The notes beneath the pieces are model-generated. The model had not been told where the DNA came from, made no database searches, and saw only the letters and a list, made by a program, of their open reading frames with translations. Shown here piece after piece: positions 34,693 through 45,021 of a stretch of 45,103 nucleotides of DNA (the first letter of the stretch is position 1; the number at the start of each line of letters is the position of its first letter). Origin of the DNA: Frigidibacter sp. SD6-1 (lineage in GTDB: Bacteria > Pseudomonadota > Alphaproteobacteria > Rhodobacterales > Rhodobacteraceae); the NCBI RefSeq assembly GCF_030143255.1, contig NZ_JARJNR010000015.1, positions 1-45,103 of the forward strand. Reading direction: 5' to 3'. Made by a program: the position numbers and the translations under genes.

Positions 34693-34708
34693 AAACCTCT
34701 ACCTGGGG

Positions 34709-35410
34709 TCATTCTTCGTTGTAACGGTACCCAATCCCATAGAGGGTTTCGATCGCGCCGAAATCGTCGTCCACCATGCGCATCTTCTTGCGCAGGCGCT
34801 TGATATGGCTGTCGATCGTGCGGTCATCCACATAGACCTGATCGTCATAGGCCACATCCATCAGCTGATCGCGGCTTTTGACAAAGCCGGGGCGTTGGGC
34901 GAGCGCCTGCAGAAGCAGGAACTCGGTCACTGTCAGCGCCACATCCCGGCCTTTCCAGCTTACGGAATGGCGCAAGGGGTCCATCGTCAGATGGCCGCGC
35001 GTCATGATCTTGGTCTCTTCGGTCGTCGCGACCTCGCCGGTGGCGATCGCGTCCTGGCGGCGCAGAAGCGCGCGGATACGTTCGACCAGCAGGCGCTGCG
35101 AGAAGGGCTTCTTGACGTAGTCGTCCGCGCCCATGCGCAGACCCAGGACCTCGTCGATCTCGTCATCCTTCGAGGTCAGGAAGATCACCGGCATCGAGGT
35201 CTTCTGGCGCAGCCGCTGAAGCAGGTCCATCCCGTCCATGCGGGGCATCTTGATGTCCAGCACCGCCATGTCGGGCAGGCGTTTGTTGAACGCGTCGAGT
35301 GCCGATTGGCCGTCATTGTAGGTTTCGACCTCGAACCCTTCGGCTTCGAGCGTCATGGACACCGATGTCAGGATGTTCCTGTCATCGTCCACCAGTGCGA
35401 TCCGCGACAT
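34709..35410 (-). CDS. chvI: response regulator ChvI
   Basis: A 233-residue OmpR/PhoB-type regulator. The receiver domain has the acid pocket DDD (8-10), phospho-acceptor Asp52 in [11 protein letters not shown], and the Lys in VKKPF. The C-terminal winged helix includes [27 protein letters not shown] and [12 protein letters not shown]. Start 35410 rather than 35434 was chosen because [10 protein letters not shown] matches the family start and aagg lies upstream. ChvG phosphorylates it. It is divergent from pckA; ChvI controls pckA and envelope genes in Agrobacterium and Sinorhizobium. Confidence 0.95.
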   Translation of the reverse strand: MSRIALVDDDRNILTSVSMTLEAEGFEVETYNDGQSALDAFNKRLPDMAVLDIKMPRMDGMDLLQRLRQKTSMPVIFLTSKDDEIDEVLGLRMGADDYVKKPFSQRLLVERIRALLRRQDAIATGEVATTEETKIMTRGHLTMDPLRHSVSWKGRDVALTVTEFLLLQALAQRPGFVKSRDQLMDVAYDDQVYVDDRTIDSHIKRLRKKMRMVDDDFGAIETLYGIGYRYNEE

Positions 35411-35597
35411 TTCTGCCTTCCCTATTCTGCTCATGCCTTGTTTTGATCACAGTTTCCGTTTTTCGCCCCGCGGAATCAACTGGTAAGTACGAATCACCAT
35501 GAAACGAGGGCCTTAGACCGTCGTGAAAGTTCGCGCGCATGACGAATTTGTCGCAGTCGGGGTGGTTTTGTTTCCGAATGTGATCACCGATTCACCT

Positions 35598-35631
35598 TGG
35601 TTGCGCTAAACCGCCCATGGTGGCGCTAACG
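35598..35631. promoter_or_regulatory. two LacI-type operator-like sites upstream of pckA
   Basis: TGGTTGCGCTAAAC (35598-35611) and TGGTGGCGCTAACG (35618-35631) are direct repeats spaced 20 bp. Each resembles the TGNTANCGNTNNCA motif reported for CceR, a LacI-family regulator of central carbon metabolism in Rhodobacter (PckR in Sinorhizobium), with three and two mismatches. They lie 147-180 bases before the pckA start in the 367-base gap between chvI and pckA. I see no gene in that gap. Direct repeat is sequence fact; the regulator is inferred. Confidence 0.5.
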
Positions 35632-35777
35632 CCCGCAAAGCCTTCTGGTTCAATGTGATAGGCTGGGTTATAGGCGGCCCAACGGCCAAGCCGTGACCGC
35701 CGGTTCCGATGGCCCGGGACCCCGAAGACCTGAGAAAGCAACCGATAGGCCGCGCGAGCGGCGCCAGGAGCGAGCAG

Positions 35778-37376
<1,599 letters not shown>

Positions 37377-37412
37377 GGCTGATTTCGTCCGGGCTGCGCC
37401 CGGCCGACCCGC

Positions 37413-37500
37413 GCGAGGGGGCAGCGCCCCCTCGCGCTCCCCCCCGTGCGAGGGGGCGCTGCCCCCTCGCGCTCCCCCGGAGTATTTTCGGACAGAAAGT
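37413..37500 (+). repeat. G-rich hairpin repeat, copy 3, with duplicated stem
   Basis: Two hairpins gcgagggggc/gccccctcgc (37413-37435 and 37448-37470) are separated by gctcccccccgt. The second is followed by gctcccccggagtatttt, cggacag and aaagtgag. It lies 36 bases after the pckA stop. The order of elements is the same as in copies 1, 2 and 4, but with the stem part doubled. Confidence 0.78.
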
Positions 37501-37508
37501 GAGCAGGT

Positions 37509-38264
37509 CTAGAAAAGGGCCTGTCTTGTCAGGTTCGCGCCGGTCACGGCGAGAAGGATCAGCGTCCAGCGGCGGAACCTCTCTTGGTCGAGCCGGTCCT
37601 GGATCGCGAGGCCGAGCCGGTTGCCGAGAAGGGCGGGAATGACGAGGAGGGCCGAGACGGGCAGGGTTTCGGCGTTCAGCACGCCCGAGGTCAGGTGCGC
37701 GGCGCAGAGGGCTGCCGATCCGATCAGGAAGACGACGCCCTGGACACGCATCATCTCCTGCTTTTCCGTCCTGAGCGACAGGAGGAGGACGATCAGCGGT
37801 GGCCCCCAGATGCCGGAGATGCCGCCGTAAAGCCCGCCGATCACCCCGAGCGCGAGTTCGGCCCGGGCGCGATGCTCGACCTTCAGCGCCATCGGGCGGC
37901 CGGAGAGCTGCCAGAGCGCGAAGGCGAGGATCGGCAGGCCAAGCGCGGCCTCCATCGGAGCCTTGGGGATGAAGGTCACGAATTGCGCCGAGAGGAAGAG
38001 AAAGACGAGGACGGCGGCGATATGCAGGCGAAAGGCACGGGCGCTCTCGATGGCCGCGCGGCGTCCCTGCCGGAAGGCCTGCGTCAGGTTGGTGACGAAG
38101 GTCGGCAGGATCAGGAAGGCGAGCGCCACCGGCGGCGGCAGGAAGGCGGTGAAGGCCGACATCATGATCATCGGCATCGCAAAGCCGATCGCGCCCTTCA
38201 CGAAGCCCGCGAACAGCGTGACGGCCAGGGCCAGTGCGATCTGGTAATGCTCGAACCCGGTCAT
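37509..38264 (-). CDS. TauE/SafE-family permease
   Basis: A 251-residue membrane protein with seven or eight hydrophobic helices. FAGFVKGAIGFAMPMIMMSAF (split here as two conserved stretches around GFAMP) is the N-terminal family motif, and GGLYGGISGIWGPPLIVLLL is the matching motif in the second half. Such proteins export sulfite, sulfoacetate or other organosulfur anions. Start 38264 has aggaaggga upstream; a longer in-frame start at 38330 is less likely. Substrate unknown; no sulfur-metabolism genes are adjacent. Confidence 0.92.
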   Translation of the reverse strand: MTGFEHYQIALALAVTLFAGFVKGAIGFAMPMIMMSAFTAFLPPPVALAFLILPTFVTNLTQAFRQGRRAAIESARAFRLHIAAVLVFLFLSAQFVTFIPKAPMEAALGLPILAFALWQLSGRPMALKVEHRARAELALGVIGGLYGGISGIWGPPLIVLLLSLRTEKQEMMRVQGVVFLIGSAALCAAHLTSGVLNAETLPVSALLVIPALLGNRLGLAIQDRLDQERFRRWTLILLAVTGANLTRQALF

Positions 38265-38352
38265 CGTCCCTTCCTGGGTGGGTCTTAGCGGCTTTTCGCG
38301 GCAAGAGGGAAAGGAAATCTTCCGCGACACAAAAGCTCGCGAGGTGACAACG

Positions 38353-38385
38353 TTGCGAATTATTATTGCGCTGCGAATGCGAAAT
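38353..38385 (+). promoter_or_regulatory. repeated GCGAAT motif upstream of mcd
   Basis: ttgcgaat (38353-38360), attgcg (38365-38370), gcgaat (38373-38378) and gcgaaat (38379-38385) form a cluster of related half-sites just upstream of mcd, in a short AT-richer gap. It loosely recalls the TTTGCAAA half-sites of short-chain acyl-CoA regulators such as PccR, but with mismatches. Confidence 0.3.
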
Positions 38386-38422
38386 AGCTAGGACAGTGCA
38401 GATGCAGAAACGGAGCCTACCC

Positions 38423-40087
38423 ATGGCGCATGACGGGGTTCAGATGCCGACGACCGCCCTTCTTCCCGATCTTCTCGACCTGACCGCGGCGGCGCTGCCC
38501 GAGGTCGAGGCGCTTCTTGCGCAGGCGCAGGCCGGGGTGAGGGCGCGGGTCAGCCGCGAAGGCAAGGTTTCGGCGGCGCTGCTGGAAGAACACCAGTTCG
38601 CGGCTCATGCACTCTCGTGGCTGGCGACCTATGTCGAGGCGCTGAGGCAGATGCGCGCCTGGGCGGGACGTGTCAGCGAGGCGGGCGGCTTCGGCGAGAT
38701 GGAGGCGCTTCTTCTCCAGATCGGGTCCGGCGAATATCTGGCCCAGATCGCGGGCGGTATTCCGATGAGCCAGGGCGAGGTTGCGCGGCTTGCCGACATG
38801 GGTGTCAGCTGGACACCCGGCGCGGCGGCGGCGCGGCTGATTGCCGAAGGCAACGGCCCAGAGGCACGGGCGCGGCTTGTCAGGCTCATGCGCGACAATC
38901 ATGGCCGCGCGACCTTCGGGGCCTCTGGTCTGGACGAGGATCTCGAGATGATCCGCGACCAGTTCCGCCGCTTCGCCGACGAGCGGGTTGTGCCCTTCGC
39001 GCATGACTGGCACTTGCGCGACGAGTTGATCCCCATGGGGATCATCGAGGAGCTTGCGGGCCTTGGGGTCTTTGGCCTGACGATTCCCGAGGAGTTTGGC
39101 GGGCTTGGCCTGTCCAAGGCATCGATGGTCGTGGTCAGCGAGGAACTGTCGCGCGGCTATATCGGGGTGGGTTCGCTTGGCACGCGCAGCGAGATCGCGG
39201 CCGAGCTGATCCTGTGCGGCGGCACACCCGAGCAGAAGGCCGCGTGGCTGCCGAAGCTTGCCTCCGGCGAGATCCTGCCTACCGCTGTTTTCACCGAACC
39301 GAACACCGGGTCCGATCTCGGATCCTTGCGTACCCGCGCGGTGAAGGATGGCGATGACTGGAAGGTCACCGGCAACAAGACCTGGATCACCCATGCGGCG
39401 CGCACCCATGTGATGACGCTTCTGGCGCGGACCGATCCCGACACGACCGATTATCGCGGCCTGTCGATGTTCCTGGCCGAAAAGACGCCGGGCACCGACG
39501 AAAACCCCTTCCCGACGCCCGGCATGACCGGTGGCGAGATCGAGGTTCTGGGCTATCGCGGCATGAAGGAATACGAACTTGGCTTCGACGGGTTCCATGT
39601 CAAGGGCGGGAACCTTCTGGGCGGCGTGCCCGGTCAGGGCTTCAAGCAGCTGATGCAGACGTTCGAGAGCGCCCGCATCCAGACCGCCGCACGGGCGATC
39701 GGCGTTGCACAGTCGGCGCTGGAAGCGGGCATGAAATATGCCGAGGACCGCAAGCAGTTCGGCAAGGCGCTGATCGAATTTCCCCGCGTTGCGGGCAAGC
39801 TGGCCATGATGGCGGTCGAGATCATGATCGCCCGGCAGCTGACCTATTTCTCTGCCTGGCAGAAGGATCATGACAAGCGCTGCGACCTGGAGGCCGGGAT
39901 GGCCAAGCTTCTGGGCGCGCGCGTCGCCTGGGCGGCGGCGGACAATGCGCTGCAGATCCACGGCGGCAACGGCTTCGCGCTGGAATATCAGATCAGCCGC
40001 ATCCTGTGCGACGCGCGCATCCTGAATATCTTCGAAGGTGCTGCCGAGATTCAGGCCCAGGTGATCGCGCGGCGGCTTCTGGACTGA
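38423..40087 (+). CDS. mcd: (2S)-methylsuccinyl-CoA dehydrogenase
   Basis: A 554-residue acyl-CoA dehydrogenase with an N-terminal extension of about 160 residues, the size and layout of Mcd in Rhodobacter sphaeroides. The extension contains HQFAAHALSWLATYVEALRQM and GEYLAQIAGGIPMSQGE, which I recognise from Mcd. The dehydrogenase part has FTEPNTGSDLGSLRT, VTGNKTWITHA for FAD and substrate binding, FESARIQTAARAIGVA, and the C-terminal LQIHGGNGFALEYQISRIL and ILNIFEGAAEIQ. It oxidises methylsuccinyl-CoA to mesaconyl-CoA in the ethylmalonyl-CoA pathway and passes electrons to ETF. ATG 38423 follows cggag. Confidence 0.88.
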   Translation: MAHDGVQMPTTALLPDLLDLTAAALPEVEALLAQAQAGVRARVSREGKVSAALLEEHQFAAHALSWLATYVEALRQMRAWAGRVSEAGGFGEMEALLLQIGSGEYLAQIAGGIPMSQGEVARLADMGVSWTPGAAAARLIAEGNGPEARARLVRLMRDNHGRATFGASGLDEDLEMIRDQFRRFADERVVPFAHDWHLRDELIPMGIIEELAGLGVFGLTIPEEFGGLGLSKASMVVVSEELSRGYIGVGSLGTRSEIAAELILCGGTPEQKAAWLPKLASGEILPTAVFTEPNTGSDLGSLRTRAVKDGDDWKVTGNKTWITHAARTHVMTLLARTDPDTTDYRGLSMFLAEKTPGTDENPFPTPGMTGGEIEVLGYRGMKEYELGFDGFHVKGGNLLGGVPGQGFKQLMQTFESARIQTAARAIGVAQSALEAGMKYAEDRKQFGKALIEFPRVAGKLAMMAVEIMIARQLTYFSAWQKDHDKRCDLEAGMAKLLGARVAWAAADNALQIHGGNGFALEYQISRILCDARILNIFEGAAEIQAQVIARRLLD

Positions 40088-40092
40088 GGCGC

Positions 40093-40137
40093 AAAAATCT
40101 TCGAAGATTTTTGCCAAGATTTTTTGAAAAATCTTGG
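40093..40137. repeat. two tandem AT-rich hairpins between convergent genes
   Basis: aaaaatct-tcga-agattttt (40093-40112) and ccaagattttt-tg-aaaaatcttgg (40114-40137) are adjacent perfect hairpins just after mcd and before the end of the convergent MFS gene. Their T-runs make them good bidirectional terminators. The paired layout is the same as at 9375-9422. Confidence 0.7.
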
Positions 40138-40150
40138 GCGTCGCGCCGGA

Positions 40151-41383
40151 TCAGCCGACGGCATCCACCGTGCCGCCGCGTGACGGACGCTGTACCCCCA
40201 GTCTCGGGTGCAGCCGCCCGGCGATCAGATGCGCCGCGCCCATCGCCGCGCCGCAGGCGGCAAAGATCGCGGCGGTTGGCGCGACCGCCAGCACCGCCCA
40301 GGCCGCGCCGGGGGTGAGGATCGAAGAGACATCGCGGAAGCTGGAATAGACTGCGGACATCTCGGTCCGCTCGGACGGTTTGACCGACATCAGGAAGGGC
40401 AGGCCGCCGACCACATCAAGCATGACGAGGAAGATCGAGGCCCCCATGCAGGCGGCGACCGTCAGCCAGGGCAGGGGCGACAGGAGCGCGGCGGCGAGGA
40501 AGAGCCCGCCGCAGAGGCCGAAGGCGGTGCGGACGGAGAGGCGCACCGAGGCGCGGCGGGCAAGCCGCAGCATCAGGGGCGAGATGAAGAGAAGCGCGTT
40601 AGAGATGGAAAGCGCGATGCCGCCCACCGTGTCGCCAAGCCCCGCCTCGATACAGAAATAGGGCAGGTACACCACATAGACCCACCAGCCGCAGGAGCGG
40701 ATCACGGCAAAGAGCCATCCTGCGATCAGCCGGGGCTGGGCGAAGAAACGGGCAAGATAGGCGAGAGGGTTGACCGCCGGACCCTTCGCACGGGCGATCT
40801 GCTTGCCGTTGCCGAGCCTCAAGATCCAGAAGGCCGTCAGCAGCGCCAGTGCGAAGCCGCCTGCCATCAGGAAGGGCAGCGGGCGCCAGTAGCCGTAGAG
40901 CCAGACGCCCAGCATCGGCCCGACCGCCCAGGGGGTGGCGGCATAGACCATCTGCATTGACTGGCCGCGACCCAGTTCCGCCCGGTCGACGTAATCGAGC
41001 ACATAGGCGTTGAAACAGACGAAGGTCGTGGCCGTAGCCATCGCATTGACGAGAAGCGCGAGCGGCACGGTGACGGAGGTATCGGCGAGCGCCAGCGTCA
41101 TGCCCGCGAGATAGAGGCAGGCCCCCGCCGTATACATCCAGCGGCGTGGCAGGCGGCGGGTGAACCAGGGCACCATCAGCCCCCACAGAAGCGAGATGAT
41201 CCCGGCGAAGAAATAGATGCGCGAGGCGCCGAGCGTGCCGCCCATCGCCTCGTGCACCGCAAGCGGCATGACGGAGATGAGCGTGCCGCGCACCGCGGCC
41301 TCGAGACCTGCGAGCAGGGCGAAATGCTGTATCTTCGGCTTCGGCGGATGCTTCAGCGCGAGCGGGACGTAACGCAGGGCCAT
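40151..41383 (-). CDS. MFS transporter
   Basis: A 410-residue membrane protein with about twelve hydrophobic helices in two halves. FTRRLPRRWMYTAG fits the loop 2-3 region of the major facilitator superfamily. FLVMLDVVGGLPFLMSV followed by KPSERTEMSAVYSSFRDVSS is a conserved-looking segment in the second half. Substrate unknown. The tail-to-tail hairpins with mcd separate it from that gene. It lies upstream of recO's 3' end by about 80 bases on the same strand, with no evident coupling. Confidence 0.9.
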   Translation of the reverse strand: MALRYVPLALKHPPKPKIQHFALLAGLEAAVRGTLISVMPLAVHEAMGGTLGASRIYFFAGIISLLWGLMVPWFTRRLPRRWMYTAGACLYLAGMTLALADTSVTVPLALLVNAMATATTFVCFNAYVLDYVDRAELGRGQSMQMVYAATPWAVGPMLGVWLYGYWRPLPFLMAGGFALALLTAFWILRLGNGKQIARAKGPAVNPLAYLARFFAQPRLIAGWLFAVIRSCGWWVYVVYLPYFCIEAGLGDTVGGIALSISNALLFISPLMLRLARRASVRLSVRTAFGLCGGLFLAAALLSPLPWLTVAACMGASIFLVMLDVVGGLPFLMSVKPSERTEMSAVYSSFRDVSSILTPGAAWAVLAVAPTAAIFAACGAAMGAAHLIAGRLHPRLGVQRPSRGGTVDAVG

Positions 41384-41462
41384 GGGTCAGTGATGGTTCG
41401 CCAAGGACTGCCGGTCTGCGCCAAGCGCGACAGAAACCGCCTGCTCGCGACCAGAGATGTCG

Positions 41463-42188
41463 TTATTTTGCCCGGCGCCGAAGAAGATCGACGAACCTCC
41501 GACGGGCCTCCGGCAGCGGGGACGGTCCAAGATCGCGCGCGAGGCGCTCCTCAAGGAAGAAGCCGGTGGTTCCGAGGGCGGTGACAAGCTCGTCCTCATC
41601 CGCCGGTGAGGCGCCCAGAAGGCAGGGCGGCAGGGGCAGGAGCCGCGCCGCCCAGTCGCCCGCGCCCCGGCGAGAGACGGCGCGCCCGCTCTTCGGGCTG
41701 ACAAAGGCGAGATCGTCCGTCGCGCCGGTGACGGCGCAGGAGGCAAGGTCGAGGCCGAAGCCCAGTTCCTCGAGCAGGAGAAGCTCCCAGTGCAGGTAGT
41801 CGGCTGGCCATTCGCCGCCTCGTGCCATTTCCGACAGAAGCGCCTGTGTTGCCGCATAGAGCGCGGGATGGGGATCGCGTTCGGGCAAGGCGAAGGCCAG
41901 AAGCGAAAGGATGGCCGACAGCCCGGCGAGCGTCAGCCGGTCTTGCCACAGGAAAGCGCGGGAGTGGAGCGGTTCTGCGGTGAAATGGCCCAGATGCTCC
42001 TCAAGCCGCGCCGACCAGGCGACAGCGATCTGGCTGCCCGGCTGCAGGACCGGCGCCAGACGCCGCGAGGCGCCGCCGCGTACCACGCCCGCATGCCGAC
42101 CTTTCGACGGCGTGAACACCTCGATGATCGCCGCGCTTTCGCCGTGCGGACGGACCGATAAGAGCAGGGCTTCGTCGCGCCAGTCCAT
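41463..42188 (-). CDS. recO: DNA repair protein RecO
   Basis: A 241-residue RecO, which helps RecF and RecR load RecA at single-strand gaps. The N-terminal OB fold starts [21 protein letters not shown], with [16 protein letters not shown]. The C-terminal block [20 protein letters not shown] followed by [12 protein letters not shown] is typical of alphaproteobacterial RecO. Start 42188 has ggaaagaaccc upstream; longer in-frame starts lack family similarity. It is downstream of the era/DUF1491 genes with a G-rich repeat between. Confidence 0.93.
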   Translation of the reverse strand: MDWRDEALLLSVRPHGESAAIIEVFTPSKGRHAGVVRGGASRRLAPVLQPGSQIAVAWSARLEEHLGHFTAEPLHSRAFLWQDRLTLAGLSAILSLLAFALPERDPHPALYAATQALLSEMARGGEWPADYLHWELLLLEELGFGLDLASCAVTGATDDLAFVSPKSGRAVSRRGAGDWAARLLPLPPCLLGASPADEDELVTALGTTGFFLEERLARDLGPSPLPEARRRFVDLLRRRAK

Positions 42189-42206
42189 GGGTTCTTTCCG
42201 AGCCGA

Positions 42207-42258
42207 AGGCCGGGGGCTCTGCCCCCGGACCCCCGAGGTACTTTGGCCAAGATGAAAG
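42207..42258 (+). repeat. G-rich hairpin repeat, copy 4
   Basis: The hairpin ccgggggc-tct-gcccccgg (42210-42228) is followed by acccccgaggtacttt, ggccaag and atgaaag. It lies between recO and the DUF1491 gene, 5 bases before the 3' end of the latter. Both genes are on the minus strand, so here the repeat points against transcription, unlike copies 1-3. Confidence 0.8.
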
Positions 42259-42262
42259 TGGA

Positions 42263-42604
42263 TCAGGTAGAAAGTCCATCCTGATCGAGAAGCGTCGTCC
42301 CGTCGCGGCTTTCGATCTCGATGACCCAGAGGTCGGGGTCGTTCTTGCGTTGGCGGGCGAGTGTCGCATCGACCTCCGCCTCCGGCCCCTCGGCAAGCAC
42401 GACCCAAATGCGGCTGCCGCTTGTCAGGTCGAAGGAACGCTGGAAGGCGCGCGCCTGACCGTCCAGCGTGGCAAGCTTGACGAGCACAGCCCCGGCGGTC
42501 GGGTCGCCCCTTTTGGTGACATAGGCCGGGATGTTGGCCATCTCGAGCCGCCTCAGATAGGCCCGCACCCAGAAATCGGCCGTGAGGCGCGGTTCAGTTG
42601 CCAT
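42263..42604 (-). CDS. DUF1491 family protein
   Basis: A 113-residue protein with [42 protein letters not shown] and [14 protein letters not shown], the DUF1491 pattern common in alphaproteobacteria. Probably a cytoplasmic alpha/beta protein; no function is established. It overlaps the end of era by 11 bases, so it is cotranslated with it. Confidence 0.92.
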   Translation of the reverse strand: MATEPRLTADFWVRAYLRRLEMANIPAYVTKRGDPTAGAVLVKLATLDGQARAFQRSFDLTSGSRIWVVLAEGPEAEVDATLARQRKNDPDLWVIEIESRDGTTLLDQDGLST

Positions 42605-43505
42605 CTTTCCAGTCGAGGCCCATTTCGGTGAACCGTTCCTTTTCCTCCAGCCAGTTCGGTCGGACCTTGACCTGCAGGAACAGATGCACGGGTCGTTCGA
42701 GGAATTCCATGAGGTCGGCGCGGGCCTGGCTGCCCACCGCCTTCAGGGTTTCGCCGCCCTTGCCGAGGATGATGCCCTTGTGGCCGTCGCGGGCGACATA
42801 GATGATCTGGTCGATGCGGGCGGAGCCGTCCTTGCGTTCCTCCCATTTCTCCGTCTCGACGGTCAGCTGGTAGGGCAGTTCCTCATGCAGGCGCAGCGTC
42901 AGCTTCTCGCGCGTGACTTCCGCCGCGATCATGCGCAGGGGCAGGTCGGCGATCTGATCCTCGGGGTAAAGCCATGGGCTTTGCGGCAGTTCGCCCGCGA
43001 GCCAGGCTTTCAGATCCTCGCAGCCATAGCCCTTTTCGGCGGAAATCATGAAGGTGCGCGCGAACGGGTAGGCCTCGTTCAGTTTCTGCGACAGGGCAAG
43101 CAATTCCTCGGCCTTGACCCGGTCGATCTTGTTGATGGCCAGCGCCACGCGCGGGCTGCCGCGTTCCTTCAAGGCGTCAAGGATCGCCTGCACGCCCTCG
43201 GTCAGGCCGCGATGCGCCTCGATCAGAAGGACGGTGATATCGGCGTCCGCCGCCCCGCCCCAGGCGGCCGCGACCATGGCGCGGTCAAGGCGGCGGCGGG
43301 GGCGGAAGAGGCCGGGCGTGTCGACGAAGACGATCTGCGCCTGCCCCGCCATCGCGATGCCGCGGATGCGGGCGCGGGTCGTCTGCACCTTGTGCGTGAC
43401 GATCGAGACCTTTGCGCCGACCATGCGATTGAGAAGCGTCGATTTCCCGGCGTTCGGTTCGCCGATCAGGGCGACAAAGCCCGCGCGGGTGGGTTCATCC
43501 GTCAT
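42594..43505 (-). CDS. era: GTPase Era
   Basis: A 303-residue GTPase needed for 16S rRNA maturation and 30S assembly. G1 is GEPNAGKST (15-23), G3 is [11 protein letters not shown]4 is NKID, and the C-terminal KH domain contains [18 protein letters not shown], the RNA-binding GxxG loop. Start 43505 ([15 protein letters not shown]) was chosen because the longer frame adds a basic low-complexity leader from inside rnc. It overlaps rnc upstream and DUF1491 downstream by 11 bases each. Confidence 0.97.
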   Translation of the reverse strand: MTDEPTRAGFVALIGEPNAGKSTLLNRMVGAKVSIVTHKVQTTRARIRGIAMAGQAQIVFVDTPGLFRPRRRLDRAMVAAAWGGAADADITVLLIEAHRGLTEGVQAILDALKERGSPRVALAINKIDRVKAEELLALSQKLNEAYPFARTFMISAEKGYGCEDLKAWLAGELPQSPWLYPEDQIADLPLRMIAAEVTREKLTLRLHEELPYQLTVETEKWEERKDGSARIDQIIYVARDGHKGIILGKGGETLKAVGSQARADLMEFLERPVHLFLQVKVRPNWLEEKERFTEMGLDWKDGN

Positions 43506-44187
43506 TCTTCTTCTCCATCCGCGCCAGAAGGTCGCGGGCTGCGGCCTGTTCGGCCTGGCGTTTGGCGCCGGCCTGCGCGCGTTCCGCCTCGCCGGTCGCA
43601 AGTTTCACCTCGACGGTGAACAGGGGCTGGTGGTCCGGTCCGTCGCGGCTGATTTCTGTATAGGTCGGCGGGGGCAGGCCGCGCGCCTGTGCCCATTCCT
43701 GAAGGCTGGTCTTGGGGTCGCGCGCGTCGGCCTCGACGCCCTCGATCCGCTTGCCCCAGAGCCGCAGGATCATCGCCCGCGCGGCTTCGAAACCGGCATC
43801 GAGATGGACGGCGGCGATCACCGCCTCCATCGCGTCGCCGAGGAGCGCCTCCTTGCGGCGGCCGCCCGACATCATCTCGGACCGGCCGAGTTTCAGGACC
43901 GAGCCGAGGTCGATCTCGCGCGCCACTTCGGCGCACATTTCCTTGCGGACCAAAGCGTTATAGCGCGGCGCAAGCAGGCCTTCGCTGGCTGTCTTGTCAG
44001 CGGCAAGCAGCGCCTCGGCCATCACGAGGCCAAGAACCCGGTCACCAAGGAATTCCAGCCGCTGGTTGTCGGGCCGCGTGGGCGTGGCGATCGAGGCATG
44101 GGTCAGCGCCCGCGCCAGAAGCTCCGGCCGGGCGAATGCATGGCCGATCCGGGCCGAAAAGGCCTGAAGGTCGCCGCCCAGTTTCAC
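43495..44187 (-). CDS. rnc: ribonuclease III
   Basis: A 230-residue RNase III, which processes rRNA and other double-stranded RNA. The catalytic domain has the signature [16 protein letters not shown] and a second acidic cluster in [16 protein letters not shown] with the metal-binding residues. The C-terminal dsRNA-binding domain includes [19 protein letters not shown] and [15 protein letters not shown]. It overlaps lepB's stop by 4 bases and era's start by 11. Confidence 0.97.
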   Translation of the reverse strand: MKLGGDLQAFSARIGHAFARPELLARALTHASIATPTRPDNQRLEFLGDRVLGLVMAEALLAADKTASEGLLAPRYNALVRKEMCAEVAREIDLGSVLKLGRSEMMSGGRRKEALLGDAMEAVIAAVHLDAGFEAARAMILRLWGKRIEGVEADARDPKTSLQEWAQARGLPPPTYTEISRDGPDHQPLFTVEVKLATGEAERAQAGAKRQAEQAAARDLLARMEKKNDG

Positions 44188-44963
44188 TCCACCGCCTTGA
44201 AGAAACGGTCGGGGCGCCAGGTCCAGAAGTAGAAGAGCGAGCGGCCGGCGGAGGAGAACATGATGCGGTCGGCGCGGCCGATGAGATACTCGGCAGGCAG
44301 CATGCCCACGCCGCCAGCGGCGGTGGGGAAGCGGCTGTCCTGCGAGTTGTCGCGGTTGTCGCCCATGAAGAAATAATTGCCCGGCGGCACGGTGAAGATC
44401 GCCGTATCGTCGCCCGGGCCGGTGCCGATGTTCAGCACGTCATGCTTCACGCCGTTCGGAAGCGTCTCGATGAACCGTTCCTTCTGGCAAAGGCCGCCCT
44501 CGCCGACCGGGCCATTGGCGCAGCGCGGCCAGTTGCCCTGCGAGCCCTGGCGGGCATAGATCTCGTCGAAGGTGCCCGCGGGTTCCTGCGGTGCAGCCTC
44601 GCCGTTGATATAAACGACCCCGCCCTTGACCTGGATCTTGTCGCCGGGAAGGCCGATCAGGCGCTTGATGAAATCCGCACCCGTCGTCGGATGGCGGAAG
44701 ACCACGACATCGCCGCGTTCGGGTTCGCCCGCGAGGATGCGACCCGAAATCGGGCAGAGCGCGAAGGGGCAGGAATAGCGCGAATAACCATAGGCCATCT
44801 TGTTGACGAAGAGGAAATCGCCAATGAGCAGCGTGCTTTTCATCGAGCCCGACGGGATCCAGAACGGCTGGTAGAAGAGGGTCCGGAACACACCGGCGAT
44901 CACCAGCGCCCAGATCACCGTGCGGATCGTTTCGGCGATCCCTTCCTTGGCCTTCGTCGACAT
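44184..44963 (-). CDS. lepB: signal peptidase I
   Basis: A 259-residue inner-membrane protease removing signal peptides. After one membrane helix (about 13-31), the catalytic Ser40 is in [15 protein letters not shown] and the general-base Lys100 in [23 protein letters not shown] and [15 protein letters not shown] are the remaining family boxes. First gene of the lepB-rnc-era-DUF1491 operon as seen here. A -35/-10 pair lies about 30-58 bases upstream. Confidence 0.97.
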   Translation of the reverse strand: MSTKAKEGIAETIRTVIWALVIAGVFRTLFYQPFWIPSGSMKSTLLIGDFLFVNKMAYGYSRYSCPFALCPISGRILAGEPERGDVVVFRHPTTGADFIKRLIGLPGDKIQVKGGVVYINGEAAPQEPAGTFDEIYARQGSQGNWPRCANGPVGEGGLCQKERFIETLPNGVKHDVLNIGTGPGDDTAIFTVPPGNYFFMGDNRDNSQDSRFPTAAGGVGMLPAEYLIGRADRIMFSSAGRSLFYFWTWRPDRFFKAVE

Positions 44964-44992
44964 GATCGGTCCTGTTCTGCCGGTTCGGGCGC

Positions 44993-45021
44993 TACATGAG
45001 CGCGGAGGGGCAAAGAGTCAA
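44993..45021 (-). promoter_or_regulatory. candidate sigma-70 promoter for lepB-rnc-era
   Basis: On the minus strand TTGACT (45021-45016), a 17-base spacer, and CATGTA (44998-44993) form a -35/-10 pair 30 bases before the lepB start. The -35 is near consensus, while the -10 is weak. Inferred from sequence only. Confidence 0.4.
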
